Positions 13,901 to 23,790 of a stretch of DNA of 64,000 nucleotides are shown here, piece by piece (the first letter of the stretch is position 1; each line of letters starts with the position of its first letter). The DNA lies in contig NC_133557.1 of assembly GCF_048773025.1 (NCBI RefSeq), positions 12,664,001 to 12,728,000 of the forward strand. The letters run 5' to 3'. Below the pieces are notes generated by a model. That model did not search any database and was not told the origin of the DNA. It saw only the letters and a list, made by a program, of their open reading frames with translations. A program made the translations under genes and the position numbers. This stretch comes from Camelus bactrianus (lineage: Eukaryota; Chordata; Mammalia; Artiodactyla; Camelidae).

Positions 13901-16900
13901 CAATCTTGCTTTTATATTACAGCTACTGCTAGAAAATACAATTTTAAAAACACTATATACAATACCATCAAAACATGTCAAATGCCAAGGAATAAATCTT
14001 AACAAGAGTTATGTAAGACCACTTCATAGAAAACTATAAAACATTATCAAGAGAGATGAAAGAAGACCAAACCAAAGAAAAAGAGGGGGGAAGGGCAGCG
14101 GAGGGAGAACAAGTGTATTGCACTGAAAAGACTGAAGGCAATCACAATTAAAATTCTGATGTAAAAATGTACAAGTTCATTCTAAAATGTATATGGACAT
14201 GGCAAAGGGCCAAGAATAGTCAAGGAAATCTTGAAGATAAGTAGAAGATACTCTTCCAATTCAATATACTATAACCAAAATCAACATATAAAAATCACAG
14301 AAAATAAGACAGTGTGATATCAGCATAAGGATAAAAGGGCAGACCAGTGGAACAGAAGAGACGGAAACAGATGGAAAACAAACACTAAAGAGCAATGAAG
14401 AGTCTTTCCAATAACAGGTTAACTAGCTATCTATGTGGAAAAGCTCATACCACACCCCAAAATAAATTCCAAGTAGAGCATATATTTAAATGGAAAAGGT
14501 AAAACAATAAAGCTTCTAGGAGATAAATAATCTTCATGACCTTAGGGTAAGCAAAGATTTCTTAAACAGAATACAAAAAGCACTAACCATAAAGGAAAAC
14601 AGCAATACAATGAGTTGTGTTAAACTTAAGCACTTCTGTTCACCAAAAGGTATTTTTAGAGACTGAAAAGGCAAGCCACCAAATGAGAAAATATTTGCAA
14701 AACATCACTACAAAGGGCTCATATCCAGGAAATGAAAAGAACTTCAAATCAATAAAAAAAGAAAAAAGAAAAATCCCATTAGAAAAATGTGCAAAAGATT
14801 TTAACAGGCAATCTAGAACCGAGGAAGTCCAAAAAGGGCAATAAACTTCTGAAAAGGTGCTTAACCTCATTAGTCATCAGGGAAACACAAACTAAAACCA
14901 TAATGAGATACCACTGCACAAACACTAGAATGACTAAAATTAAGAGGACTGGTAACATCATGGGTTAGCGAGAACATGGAACAACAGAAACTCACATACA
15001 CTGCTGGTGGGACTGGAAATTAACACAACCACCTGGGAAACTGATTAACTGATGCTGAACCTGCGTATATCCTATAACCCAACAATTCTACTTCTAAGTA
15101 TATACCCAAAAGAAATTGTGCATATAGGCATTAAAAGACATGTACAAGAATGTACATATAAGCATTATTCACAATAGTCAAAAACTGGAAAGATCCCAAA
15201 TACTAATCAAAAGTACAATGAATTAATTGTGGCTTAGTATCATCAAATACTATACAGCACTGAAAATGAATGAACTGTAGCTTCACCATCATCATGGGTG
15301 AATCTAACAATGTTGACTGAAAGAAGGCAGACTCAGTGAATACTATTTGACTTTATTTATATAAAGCATAAGAACTAGTACAACTAAATGCTATGCTGTA
15401 AGTCAGACCAGTAATTTCATTTGGAAAGGAAGAAGAGTAGGGACTGGCAGAGGGTACAGAGGTGATGTGGCAGCTGCTACATAGTTGATGATTCTGTTAT
15501 TGTTCATTGAGCTGTGCATTTACTTTTTGTGCATTTTTATTTGTGTGTTATATTTCAACACAAAAAGTCTTGTAAGCACCTGACACAAAATATTCTGTAC
15601 GTACCGATCAAGGCAGGATCTCTAGAATACATTTTAAGTGAAAAAAGCTAGATGCACAATAGCATATACGGAAAAAGATATATACACATGCTTTTCTAAG
15701 TTTAGAATGTCCCTAGAGGGATACACAAGACATCAATAATCATAGTTGCCTCTGGGAGTAGAGCTGGAGGGTGCTAGTAGAGGTGGTAGTGGGCTACTTG
15801 CAAGGAGACAACCTTTCTACATATACACGTGCACATGTTTTATCTATTCAAATTAAGTATTACCTCTGCTGGGGATGGACTGACGTGAAAGGGGCATTAA
15901 CCGTACTAATAATATCTCAAATTTGGCGGTGGGTACATGGTTATTGTGGTAATACACTGGTATTATTTATTATAGCTTTTCACAGGTCAACTACTTAACA
16001 ATACACTTAAAAAAAATCCAAGTCTCTCCACAATGACACACTGTGGATGCTCAATAAATGTTACCTTCCCCACCCTATTCCCAAATACCTGAACTTATCT
16101 CCCACCTATCCCCCACAGGAGAACTTCACTTTCTCTCCTGTCTTCTAATGGCCAATTTTGAGGGCTTTCTCAGTGGTGTTCTTAGTGCCAGAAGTATCTC
16201 CACTACTCTGTTAAAATTCTACTCATTCTTCAGAACCAGCTCAAGTCTCACCTATTCCATGAAGCTCTCCAAAGCAATCATGGCCCAAACTTCACAGGAG
16301 AAAAAAAAATGCCTTTTAAAAATAGGAAGCCCCTAAGAGAACATTAGGTGCAATCATTCTGCAGAGGGTGTTAATGTCAGGTGATAGACATGACTTTACT
16401 ACGGTTATTTTATATATATGCATCTATATATATATTTTATTGAAGTATAGTCACTTTACAATGTGTACAATTTCTGGTGTACAGCATAATGTTTCACTCA
16501 TACATATACAAACATATATTCATTTTCAAATTTAGTTGTTATATATTTTAACGTGTATCTACACAAAGTGTCCTCACAACGAATAAAAAGACCTTCATCA
16601 ATGCATATCATAGTTAAATTTCAGAGTACCAGAAAAAGAGATGATCCTAAAAGCTCTGAGGAAGTGAGGGGTAGGAAAATAGGTCACATACAAAGGACTG
16701 GAAATCAGAACAGAACCTCTTAACAGTTACACCAAATGCCTGAAGACAATGGAATAATACCATTAAAAAATTAAGGAAAAATAACTTCCAACTGAGAATT
16801 CTATATCCAGCTAAGCTAAATATGCAAGTGTAAGAATAAAAGACATTTTCAGACATGCAAGCTTAAAAAAAGGCTACCTCCCATATACTCTCTTAGGAGG

Positions 16901-19900
16901 CTACAAGAGTTCCTTTTCCAAGAAAAGGGAACATAATATTCAGAAAACAGAGGCTCTAGAACATAAGAAAAAGAAAGAAAATGCTCTCAATTTGGTGAAG
17001 AGAAATCCTAAGAATTCAGCTGTGCAGCTGTTCTAGCGAGTAACTAGTCCAAACTGGAGGACAGAGGGTTCCAAGGGTTCAGAATTTGGGAATAAATGAT
17101 AAGAACAAAAAAAGAAAAGAAAAATTCTAAAGGATGGTAATTCTAGTGGAAAAAGCCAGACTCAAAAGGCAACAAATGGAATGGTTCCATTTCTGTGACA
17201 GCCTGTAAAAGGGTGCAAGAACAGGACAAAAGACAGAGGAGCAGTTGCCAAAGGAATGGGGTGGGGAAGAGACTAACTACTACCAGGGAATTTTCTACAT
17301 CCTAACTGTAGTGGTGGTCACACAGCTGTATGTGTTTGTCAAAACTCATAGAACTACACACTAAAAGGGTGAATTCTACTATATTTATATTTACATCTCA
17401 ACTTTAAAAATGGGAGGGAAAGGGCAGCTTTTAACTCTAAGAAAAACAAAAAATTATACAAAACAAATTGTTGTATACTATATGGCTCTGCTGTAAACAA
17501 TTATACCATCATCCTAATGTAAATACCTAATAACAACAGCCAAAATTGATATACCTACATTAGAAGAATGATAAAGACCAAATGTATCCCACAGGGTGCT
17601 GTGAATTAAATCCTAATCTTCTACAAGAGGGAGAAAGGATAATTTCTTTAAATAAAAAAAAAAAAAAGCAAAGTCAAGCAATAGCCTTATAAAAATGTTA
17701 TTTAGAAGACTGGCTCTTCTGTTTTGTTTCCTGGACCCTTCTCCAAAAGAAATAACGTGACTGCAGTTGTCTGGGGCCAATGGAACTTGGGGGTGAAAAG
17801 TGAGGACACCACTGTTTTTTGTTACAAGGTTCATGATACCCAAACATCCTCCAAACTATTCCAAATATTCAACTTCATAAGGAATTTCTTTTTCTACTGC
17901 TAGTTTGTCTTACACGGCATTTGCTGTCACTTTAAAATAATCATCTAGATATTGTTTTCCTTGTGAACAGCTGAGTAGTGTGATGAAAGAGCCACCATCC
18001 AGGCGTCTTCAAAGTTGAAATTTTGGCAGGTGTCATATGGGTTTTTTCTCTTGGAGTACTTGTGGTTTAACAGTTTATAGGAGTGATAATCTCTTACATC
18101 ATGCTGCCTAAACTGTCAACATGTTTAGTGAATGTGACACCTCCAGCCATTTACAATTTTCATTGACTCATTTTGTCTTTATTTGCTTTTCTTTTTAAAA
18201 TAATTCAAGGCTGAATTCCATAAACATAAAATGTATATCTTATTTGTTTAGTCCTAAGATATCTAATGCTTCAAAATATATTAAGAACAAGTACATATCC
18301 CTCTTAAAGAATAATTAATGAAGATTAAATATCTTTAGTTAATGAAGATTAAAACCTTGTTGGATTATTTTGACAACAAACGTTAACCAGTGAGTGCCTG
18401 TGTCCACTTAAATGGGATTTGTTTTGTTTCAATATAATTAGGAGTGAATTTTATCGTTTGTGAATACAAAAACTTTGTTTTTGTTATTTCTGTTAAAATG
18501 TTATTTATAGTTTTTGATTAATGAGAATTTATCCTATCCAGGGGGTTTTCAGTATCAAATTATCCTTCAAAGACAAAGGAAGACTGTATCTGACTTGTAC
18601 CCCTAAGTTTCACAAATATTAATGCTTAGAACAAGGTTAAAACAAGTAGTGCCTATTGAAATTAAAAAAAAAAAAGAGGGGTCAATATACAGAAAATATA
18701 GGATATAAGTAACACTCGGGTAGAATTTAGGTATGCCAATAATCATGAAGGAAGCAATGACTGGCATTTGGGAAACAGAACAAGGATGTCATACCTCGCC
18801 TGTTACCAGACTGCAAAACTGAAGTACTATCTCTAGGGGTGGTGGGTCGTGACCTGTGAGAGTTGCTCTGCCTAGCTTATCCCTCAACTCCTACTGATCA
18901 TGCAGGGTCTTGTGCACCCCTGGTAAGGAATATGGATTTGATTCTAACTGCAAAGGGATGCCACTAGAGGGTTTTAAGCAAAGGATTATAAGATGTGATT
19001 TGCTTTAGGGATCAAATGTACTGATAAATGCGAACAGGCTCTGTAAACACTAACGCATCACACCAGCATATCTTATTACTTTGACAGAGGGTGAAGTGAA
19101 AGGGAGAGGTGAAAGTAAGGCATGTTAAAATCCAAGTAGGACAGGCCCATTTTAAATCACGTGGCTGAGAGTCTTCTCCCAGGCTTCTCTCAAGTCCCAT
19201 TTAGGGAAATGGGGAAGATCAGGTTTGGTGGAAGAGGAATCAGGAATTGTATTTGCCATAATAAGTTTGAGGTGTCCATTAGACATCTTGGTAGATATGC
19301 AGAGAAAAAATATTTGGATATATCCAACTAGAGCTAAAGGGAGAAATCACGATGGAAATACAGATTTAGGATCCATCAGAACATAGAGTTTTGTTAAAAA
19401 CAATACTTGCTAATCTATATAGCATACTACTATTTTTTTAGACACCATTTTAAGTGCTTTACATGTTATAAATGCACTTGGTCCTTACCACAACCTTACC
19501 AGGCTGGTCCCATGATTATCTCTATTTTACAGATGAAGGAACTGAGGCACAAAGAGATTAAGCCACCCGTCCAAAGATACATACCAAGTATGTACCAGAT
19601 CTGGGATTCAAACCTAGGTAATCTGATCCCAGAACACTTTAAAGCCAGGATACTTTTTGGGATACACAAAGAGACAGGAGTGAAGAGGAGGAAGATGGTG
19701 CCCTCATATACAGTATTTCGACTCTAACAATTGTCTGAGTCCTGAGTATCAAGTGCCTGGCACAGCTTCAGGCTCTGCAGACACAGCGAAAAATAAGGCA
19801 CAGTCTCTCAAGAAGCCCAGTCTAATAGCTATGAGCTGATAGCAACTATTTACTGAACATCTACTGTGTGCCACACACTGGCCAAGCTTTATAGACACAT

Positions 19901-22574
19901 TATTTCACTTACTCCTCGTAAGAGCCATGTGAGGTAGATGTCATTAGTGCCATTTTAGAAATAATGAAACAGGTTCAGAGAGGTTAAATAATATAACCTA
20001 GGTCACTCAGCTAGCAAGTGACAGAACTAGGGTTCAATACAGGTCCATCTTACTTCAAAATCTGGTCTTTTCCAAGAAAGTCCTGTTACATCCTACAACA
20101 TGGATAAACCTTGAAGACATCATACTAAGTGAAATAAGCTGGTCTCAAAAAGACAAATACTGTTTGATTCCACTTATATGAGGTATCTAAAGCAGTCCAA
20201 TTCACAGAAACAAAGTAATAGAATGGTGGTTACCAGGGGCCGGGGGAGGAAAGGAGGAGTTGTTTAATGGGTAGTTTCAGATTTGCGACATGAAAAAATT
20301 CTGGAGATCTGTTTCACAACAATGTGAATACTTAACACTACTGACCTGCACACTTAAAAACGCTTAAAATGGTAAATTTGATGTTATGTGTTTAAAACTT
20401 AAAAAAGATTTTTTTATCTGGTTTTTCCAATTATACCACATGTCATAATGGATATACTTACTGTGCTATAGAAATACCTGTGAGGAAATAATTTATTCTG
20501 CAGTGTGGGGAAGGAGAGGGTATAGAAAGGAAGAGAGCAAAAAAGTTATTAAGAAAGGATACATTTAAAAGATGAAGGTCCCCACTTTATCCTCACTATA
20601 GTTTGGGGACGATATCTCCATCTCAACCTCTGCAACAGCTCCCACACCTGTAGACAACTAATAATTACCACAATAACCAGACTAATCCAGGCTTAAGAAC
20701 ATTCCAGCACCTTCTATCTTGTAAGCTTCTTCAGTCTCCTCCCATTCCAAGTCATCTAGCACTGGAAATAAATTAAGTGTCCTAAATTGCCCCATTCACT
20801 AAGCTAAAGAACTTCTGCAGCTCCCTACTGCCCTCAGAACACAAAGGATTATCAAGACAAGAGGTCAGGAACAAATTACTTAACCTTTCTAAGCCTCAAT
20901 TTCTTCAACTGCGTTAAGAGGTGAGTCCTGACACTTGATTCAAAAGACACTGTATACCTTGCACAATGCTTTATCCAAAGTACGTGCTCAGTAAAGATGA
21001 ATTAGTTCCCTTTCTGCCTGTTCCTACATACCCAGCTCAGTAAGGGTCTTTGGGTTAAAGGACAGAGCAAGTATTTCCACAATCTTAAGGCAGATAGGGA
21101 AGAAGACAAAGGGAAAAACTCGCTCATCTATGGTTAACTGTGTCCAGGAAAACACTGCTCACCCAGAACTGCTTCTTCATCTGTAACCCTCCACAAACAC
21201 AGACCACTTGGTCTTTATCTTTTATTCTATTCTTTTAATCACATAAGTATTATGAAATTAAGCTAATATATAAAGTTATACCCAATTCCCACCCCACTAC
21301 AACCAACCACTTTATTAGTTTCTTGTATACACTTCCAAAGTTTGTTTATGCTAAAGCTGTCTTTAAGGTAATGTTTTACAGCTGTGTGCAACATAAGTTC
21401 TGAGAACATGAAGGGCCTGGGGGAGGAGCAAGCAGCCTAGGTCTTATGCATCCTGCTTTACCTTAAAGCAGTGTCCTTTGCTCATTCAAAAAAAAACACT
21501 AATCATATATCGGGCGCATATTATGAGAGAGATACCAAGTACAGCATTTATGAACTGACTACCCTTCAGCTTCTTACTACGCATCAGAAATGCATTTAAC
21601 TCTTTACACAATTGTCTTTGCTCCTCACAACATCTTAACAGGTAGGTTACTAATTATCATCTCCATTTTACAAATGAGGAAACCGTGGCACAGAAAGGTA
21701 ACTTGCCCAAGCAAGAGACAGAAGGGTTCTGAATCCAGGCGTGACTCCAGAGCCCTAGCTCCTAACCGTGACGCTCTATACTGGCGAAACAGATTAAGTC
21801 CCTGCACTCGTTGGAGCTCAGCCTACTGTGGGATACAGGCGAGAAAAAGAGTAGACAACAAAGAAATATGTAATTACAGACTAAGAAGGTAATGTAAACC
21901 AAACGAATTCAGGGCTGTAACTGAATAACAATGAGGACCTACTTAGAAGGTTGGGAGAGAGGGTTGTGTCAAGGAAAGGCCTCTCTGAACGAATGACATT
22001 TATGACGGCTTGGGAACCATTTGTGGGCTGCAATGATGACCCACCACCCAATTCACGGAGGAGAAACTCGAGGCCGGTAGAGTCTAAAGCAAACTCGCCC
22101 AGGGTCCCCCAGACGTGCAGACGTGGCGCAAGGAAGGGAGGATCCAGGAGCTGGGCCCAGGACTCGTACACGCCATCAATGCCCGATGCAACCCAGCCCG
22201 CTCGGCCCCTAACCCGGGGCCTCTAGCCTGACGCTGCCCCATGCCCCGCCGCGGCTGACAGCGTCCGGACAGCTCATAGGGAGGCCCCGCGGCCGGCCAA
22301 GAGGGGTTGGGCCCGTACTGCGGCGGCCTGGAAAGGCCTCTTCCCCGGCCCCCCGCCAGCTCCCGCCCGGTCCACCCCGCCCCGCCCCTCCGGGCCGGCT
22401 TCGTACCTGCACGGCCCGGACCAGGCCCCGGCCGGTCAGCTGGCCCTGACGCAGCTGCAACAGAATGTTACCAGGCCGCGGCCGGCCGCCCCATCCGCCC
22501 CAAGCCGCTACCGTTGCCGCCGCCCGTCGCCCTCGGCCGGCCCCAGACCCAGCAGCCGCCGGTGCCGCCGCCAT
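1837..22574 (-). CDS. TRPC4AP: TRPC4AP (TRUSS), first three coding exons, gene continues off the left edge
   Basis: Coding segments are complement(22407..22574), complement(4366..4494) and complement(1837..1953): 56, 43 and 39 codons, all joined in phase 0 with GT-AG introns, giving residues 1-138 of a protein of about 797 residues in human. The N-terminus begins MAAAPAAAGSGAGRGRR and is followed by the stretch NILLQLRQGQLTGRGLVRAVQ split at its end by intron 1; both match my memory of human TRPC4AP. The family protein is a cytosolic scaffold that binds TNFR1 and TRPC4, and it acts as a substrate receptor of the CUL4-DDB1 ubiquitin ligase, for example for MYC and for C-terminal degrons. No stop or frameshift is seen. 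Introns of about 18 kb and 2.4 kb carry most of the L1 load in the left third. Later exons are outside the window, so integrity of the whole gene cannot be judged. The downstream neighbour relation to EDEM2 fits human chromosome 20q11.22. Confidence 0.96.
2140..2395 (-). repeat. MIR SINE, antisense
   Basis: The plus strand reads as the reverse MIR consensus: TTTAATCCTCACAACCCTAT, CAATTTTACAGATAAGGAAA, and CTGGCTCCAGAGTCTGTGCT. Confidence 0.85.
2490..2676 (+). repeat. MER5A (hAT-Charlie MITE)
   Basis: GCATCAGAATCATCTAAAGG, TAGGTCTGGGGTGGAGCCTG and GATGCTGCTGCTGCTGGTCC match MER5A in the forward sense. Confidence 0.85.
2700..3040. repeat. MIR fragments (antisense 2705-2850, then likely sense 2895-3030)
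   Basis: The first part has CCCATTTAATTCTTATAATA and a reverse MIR core. The second has a forward MIR-like CTCAGTTTTCTTAGC. Both are diverged. Confidence 0.6.
3041..3810. other. TRPC4AP intron 2, nothing firmly recognised
   Basis: AT-rich non-coding sequence. A short stretch near 3550-3605 (TTTTATTTGGGAATGATTTC) resembles the antisense old-LINE-like text at 28365-28480. No open frame or RNA gene was seen. Confidence 0.5.
3815..3935 (-). repeat. MER5A fragment, antisense
   Basis: CTACTGAATCAGAAACTGTG and AGGTGATTCTGATACACACT match MER5A in reverse. Confidence 0.8.
3936..4365. other. TRPC4AP intron 2 next to exon 2, no repeat assigned
   Basis: Nothing beyond intron sequence is recognised. 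A near 4200-4270 stretch looks like a weak L1 3' end. Confidence 0.4.
4366..4494 (-). CDS. TRPC4AP: TRPC4AP coding exon 2 (residues 57-99)
   Basis: The exon begins FTETFLTERDKQSKW after acceptor ttacag and ends HSDFVECQNILK before donor gtaac. It has 43 codons and is phase 0 at both ends. It sits in ordinary intron with an adjacent unassigned stretch and a Tigger-like MITE about 350 bp upstream. Confidence 0.96.
4850..5068 (+). mobile_element. Tigger-type (Tc1/mariner) MITE
   Basis: It starts CAGTTGACCCTTGAACACAG and contains GCATGGGTCCACTTATAGG and GTTGGTTGAATCCACGAG, then an inverted counterpart ending CCCCCTGTGCTGTTTAAG. This is the palindromic architecture of MER2/MER44/Tigger MITEs. Exact subfamily is uncertain. 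Confidence 0.7.
5090..5385 (+). repeat. L2 LINE 3' end
   Basis: It follows the L2 order TACCTGGAAAACTCC, GACCACAAGCCCCTTCAGG, GGCACAGAGCAGGGAATCAG, TAAATGTTTGAAGG. Confidence 0.8.
5386..5930. other. TRPC4AP intron 1, unassigned AT-rich sequence
   Basis: No coding frame or clear repeat. Probably old interspersed debris. Confidence 0.4.
5940..7557 (+). mobile_element. L1 fragments: ORF2 pieces then a 3' end
   Basis: ORF2 text such as TCGAAAGTTGGTTCTTTGAA occurs at 6060 and CCAAAAGCTGGTTCTTTCAA at 6950. A second 3' segment starts at about 7050 with TTCACAGCAGCATTATTCAC and ends TTACCACAATTTAAAATAAA. At least two insertions are merged, and frames are heavily broken. Confidence 0.8.
7558..8800 (+). 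mobile_element. L1 ORF2 C-terminal part and 3' UTR, plus a second short L1 tail
   Basis: Typical text includes AGAGAAATGCAAATTAAACT at 7850 and TCTGCTGGTGGGAATGTAAA near 7960, with a tail ending TATATTTCAACAAAGCTGCT near 8610. A further L1 tail occupies 8640-8790. Confidence 0.8.
8805..10663 (+). mobile_element. L1 5' UTR and ORF1, stopping in the inter-ORF spacer
   Basis: The leader begins around TCAAGATGGCAGAGTGGC. ORF1 runs about 9842-10603 with a coiled coil (NRLNEAEEEISELEDRLVEI), an RRM-like NICIIGVPEREKREKRPEKI, and a C-terminal domain with LSADFSAETLQ and PRILYPARLSF ending in KDLL and TAG. ORF1 is not intact: at least two frame changes and one in-frame TAG (in the GAGAGTAGCATG region) are present. 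After it, AAAGACCTACAAAA of the inter-ORF spacer is reached, then sense L1 stops abruptly. Confidence 0.85.
10664..11160 (-). mobile_element. L1 ORF2 pieces, antisense
   Basis: The plus strand has reverse-ORF2 text: GGATTGCTTTGGGTAATGTT, TCTAATCCAAGAGCACAAGA, CTCCTTGGTTAAGTTTGTTT, and from 10985 a later ORF2 part with GAGTTGTATTCCATTACATA. It abuts the sense L1 at about 10663. Confidence 0.75.
11200..11817 (+). mobile_element. L1M-type 3' end with A tail
   Basis: AATGAAAGAAGCCAGTCTAC, GTGGTTTCCAGGAGTTTGGG and ATTTGTCAAAACCCATAGAA are old L1 3' UTR text, ending in a run of about 15 A at 11802-11817. Confidence 0.8.
11818..12060 (+). repeat. Ancient high-copy mammalian repeat, family name uncertain
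   Basis: AAGAGCATTCCAAGTAGAAG, AAAGGCTCTGGGGCAGGAGC and GGAGGCCAGTGCGGCTGG form a stretch that I know as a common ancient mammalian repeat. The same family recurs at about 18.76, 48.1 and 61.7 kb. Confidence 0.5.
12061..12790. other. TRPC4AP intron 1, unassigned
   Basis: There is a GC-richer part to 12300, then A-rich sequence. No gene, RNA or firm repeat is seen. Confidence 0.4.
12800..15570 (+). mobile_element. Old L1, ORF2 (reverse transcriptase to C-terminus) and 3' UTR
   Basis: RT-region text includes TTCATCACATTAATAACACA and GACTTCAACATCAGAAACCC near 13520-13610. Later ORF2 reads ACCAGTGGAACAGAAGAGAC at 14344, GAGATACCACTGCACAAACA at 14905, and ACTGCTGGTGGGACTGGAAA at 15000. The 3' tail near 15555 reads TATTTCAACACAAAAAGTC. 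There are many breaks and no long frame remains. Confidence 0.8.
15590..16010 (+). mobile_element. Old L1 3' fragment
   Basis: AAGTGAAAAAAGCTAGATGC and ATAGTTGCCTCTGGGAGTAG are typical of old L1 3' ends. Very diverged. Confidence 0.6.
16011..16420 (+). repeat. L2-like fragment in unassigned sequence
   Basis: TACTCATTCTTCAGAACCAG followed by CAAGTCTCACCTATTCCATG at about 16215-16270 resembles L2. The remainder is unassigned. Confidence 0.5.
16425..16575 (-). mobile_element. Young-type L1 3' UTR end, antisense
   Basis: TTTTATTGAAGTATAGTCAC and GGTGTACAGCATAATGTTTC are the reverse of the artiodactyl-type L1 3' terminus. Confidence 0.8.
16640..17430 (+). mobile_element. HAL1/L1 remnant
   Basis: AGAATTCTATATCCAGCTAA and GACATTTTCAGACATGCAAG with CTACCTCCCATATACTCTC are HAL1 (half-L1) ORF1-end text. 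It is followed from 17150 by an old L1 3' end (TTTGTCAAAACTCATAGAAC). Confidence 0.65.
17431..18675 (+). other. Unassigned block ending in an A tail; possible retrocopy of an mRNA 3' end
   Basis: The sequence from roughly 17690 to 18662 has no repeat wording I know and no open frame, looks like a T-rich 3' UTR, and ends ATTAAAAAAAAAAAAG at about 18660-18675. An earlier A run sits at 17652-17667. No AATAAA is found in the 40 nt before the tail and no target duplication was found, so a processed-pseudogene reading is only a guess. Confidence 0.35.
18740..19400 (+). repeat. Ancient high-copy mammalian repeat, family name uncertain
   Basis: GATCATGCAGGGTCTTGTGC, GCAAAGGGATGCCACTAGAG, GTTTTAAGCAAAGGATTATA and GTTTGAGGTGTCCATTAGAC follow the order of a repeat common across mammals. 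Confidence 0.5.
19405..19655 (-). repeat. MIR SINE, antisense
   Basis: CTATTTTACAGATGAAGGAA and CTGAGGCACAAAGAGATTAA match the reverse MIR core. Confidence 0.85.
19835..20065 (-). repeat. MIR SINE, antisense
   Basis: CATCTACTGTGTGCCACACA, AATGAAACAGGTTCAGAGAG and TCACTCAGCTAGCAAGTGAC match MIR in reverse. Confidence 0.85.
20075..20412 (+). mobile_element. L1 3' end
   Basis: CATCCTACAACATGGATAAA, TGGTGGTTACCAGGGGCCGG and TTAAAATGGTAAATTTGATG are L1 3' UTR text with a weak A tail. Confidence 0.8.
20413..21550. other. TRPC4AP intron 1, mostly unassigned with L2/MIR traces
   Basis: An L2-like trace (CAGCTCCCTACTGCCCTCAG) is at 20815-20840 and a MIR-like trace (ACTTAACCTTTCTAAGCCTC) at 20878-20900. 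The rest is unassigned. Confidence 0.4.
21555..21775 (-). repeat. MIR SINE, antisense
   Basis: CATTTTACAAATGAGGAAAC and GGCACAGAAAGGTAACTTGC give the reverse MIR core. Confidence 0.8.
21776..22229. other. CpG-island shore, unassigned
   Basis: Contains GGAAAGGCCTCTCTGAACGA of the ancient repeat family near 21975 and a MIR-like CTCGCCCAGGGTCCCC at 22093. No coding evidence. Confidence 0.4.
22407..22574 (-). CDS. TRPC4AP: TRPC4AP coding exon 1 (residues 1-56)
   Basis: The start ATG is at 22574-22572 in the context GAGACATGGCG, a good Kozak match. The exon is Ala/Gly/Arg rich at first, then LLQLRQGQLTGRGLVRAVQ, and ends CAG with donor gtacga. It lies inside a CpG island. The reading frame stays open for 93 codons upstream to another ATG at 22853, but the recalled human start is the MAAAP methionine, which I chose. 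Confidence 0.96.
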
Positions 22575-22712
22575 GTCTCCTCTTCCGACAAACAGGAAGC
22601 AAGCGGCCCCGGGGCCGCGGAGATTTCTACGGGGCGGCGGAGGGGTCGCCGCAGCGCCCCCAGTGGGCCGAAGGCGGAGGCGCAAGCCGCGTGGCAGGGG
22701 TGAAGGCCGGGA

Positions 22713-22732
22713 GGGCTGCTGGGAAATGTAGT
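22713..22732 (-). promoter_or_regulatory. ZNF143/THAP11 (SBS-type) site in the TRPC4AP promoter
   Basis: On the minus strand the site reads ACTACATTTCCCAGCAGCCC, very close to the known ACTACAATTCCCAGCATGC promoter motif bound by ZNF143 and THAP11/HCFC1. It lies about 140 bp upstream of the start codon and runs in the direction of transcription. Confidence 0.75.
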
Positions 22733-22860
22733 CTTGCTCCCAGGCGGGCAGGTGCGAGAAAGCTGTTTCGTGCGCTGGTTTTTTTTTCCGGTCCCTCCAT
22801 CTGGCACTTCGGCGAGGTTCCCCGAGGACGAAGACAAATCCCCGCGTACGCACTCTCCCA

Positions 22861-23790
22861 TTTCTTGCCTATTTGGGAGGCTACAACCAGCTGGCTAGGA
22901 AAAGATCCTGGGTTCCAGGCCAGGAATCAGGCCTCCTGGTCTGATTCCTGCCTGCTTCTCTCTGTCCCTGACTCGCCACAGACCTCCCTGAGCCTTGATT
23001 TCTTCGTTGATTCATTCAGTCAGTAGTTCCTGAGAACCCTTCAGCCAATAAATGGTTCCTTGGAGCCAGCTCTGTGCCCAGCACCGAATGGTCCCTGAGA
23101 ATACAGTGGTGAGTAGAACAAATTAACAGGTCCCTTCTTTGGAATGCAGGTTACAGAGTAAGTCAGTAAATCCATACACAAACACACAGTAACAAACTGG
23201 GTAAATTGTGTAACTGGGTAGGCTGTTGTGAAGTTAAATGAAATAATAGAAGGGAAAGAAAGGGATTGGTAAATTGTGACATCATATTTTCTCTCAGAGG
23301 AAGCTTGTCCTAATTTTTCCCCCACCAGGTATGTTCTCTATTATGAGCCCACATAGTCATTCTTTTGGCAAACTTCTGTGGCAGGATCGCGTTGTCTCTT
23401 TTTTCTTCCTGAGAGGGGGTCTTGTAACATAAATGAAAGAGGAGTGCTGGGTGTGATGCAATAAGGAATGGTGGAGATCATGATTCATAATTTATTGTCC
23501 AAACCAGAATGCTTTTAAGAATAAAAGGATGCTGTTAACAATTACACTGGAAGAGCAGGCACACTGGGATCGTGGTCACTATCATCATGCCCACTTACAA
23601 GGAGTGGTCTCTACTCGCCTCCTGCAACTTGTTGCTGGATCTTCTAGTTTTTACATGAAAATCTCCAGTTTTGAAAACTCCACGGGCCAAATAAAACTCG
23701 ATTTGTGACCTCTGGAACAGGGAGACCAGGACCAGGTCCAGGTACACATGGAAGTTTAACATGTGGTAGTGGAGATACTTCAAATCGATG
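22861..23790. other. Upstream flank of TRPC4AP, ancient repeat then unassigned
   Basis: 23000-23290 (TTGATTCATTCAGTCAGTAG, ATACAGTGGTGAGTAGAACA) resembles the ancient repeat family. 23330-23790 is not recognised and has no long frame. Confidence 0.4.

Larger units (their letters stand above)
22230..22860 (-). promoter_or_regulatory. TRPC4AP: TRPC4AP CpG-island promoter and first exon region
   Basis: A dense CpG and GC-rich block contrasts sharply with the AT-rich flanks. GC boxes (CCCCGCCCC) lie near 22376-22391, just inside intron 1. ETS-type sites read ACAGGAAG at 22592-22599 and CGGAAG at 22587-22582 on the minus strand, within the leader. A ZNF143/THAP11-type site lies at 22713-22732. 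A weak CTCF-like core AGCGCCCCC is at about 22653-22661. No TATA box is evident, fitting a housekeeping promoter. The transcription start cannot be fixed from sequence; a position about 20-170 bp upstream of the ATG is likely. Confidence 0.8.

Noticed and set aside
22307-23026. A 239-codon open frame on the plus strand across the CpG island
   Set aside because: It is antisense to TRPC4AP exon 1 and leader, composed of GC-driven Pro/Arg/Ala runs, and has no family features.
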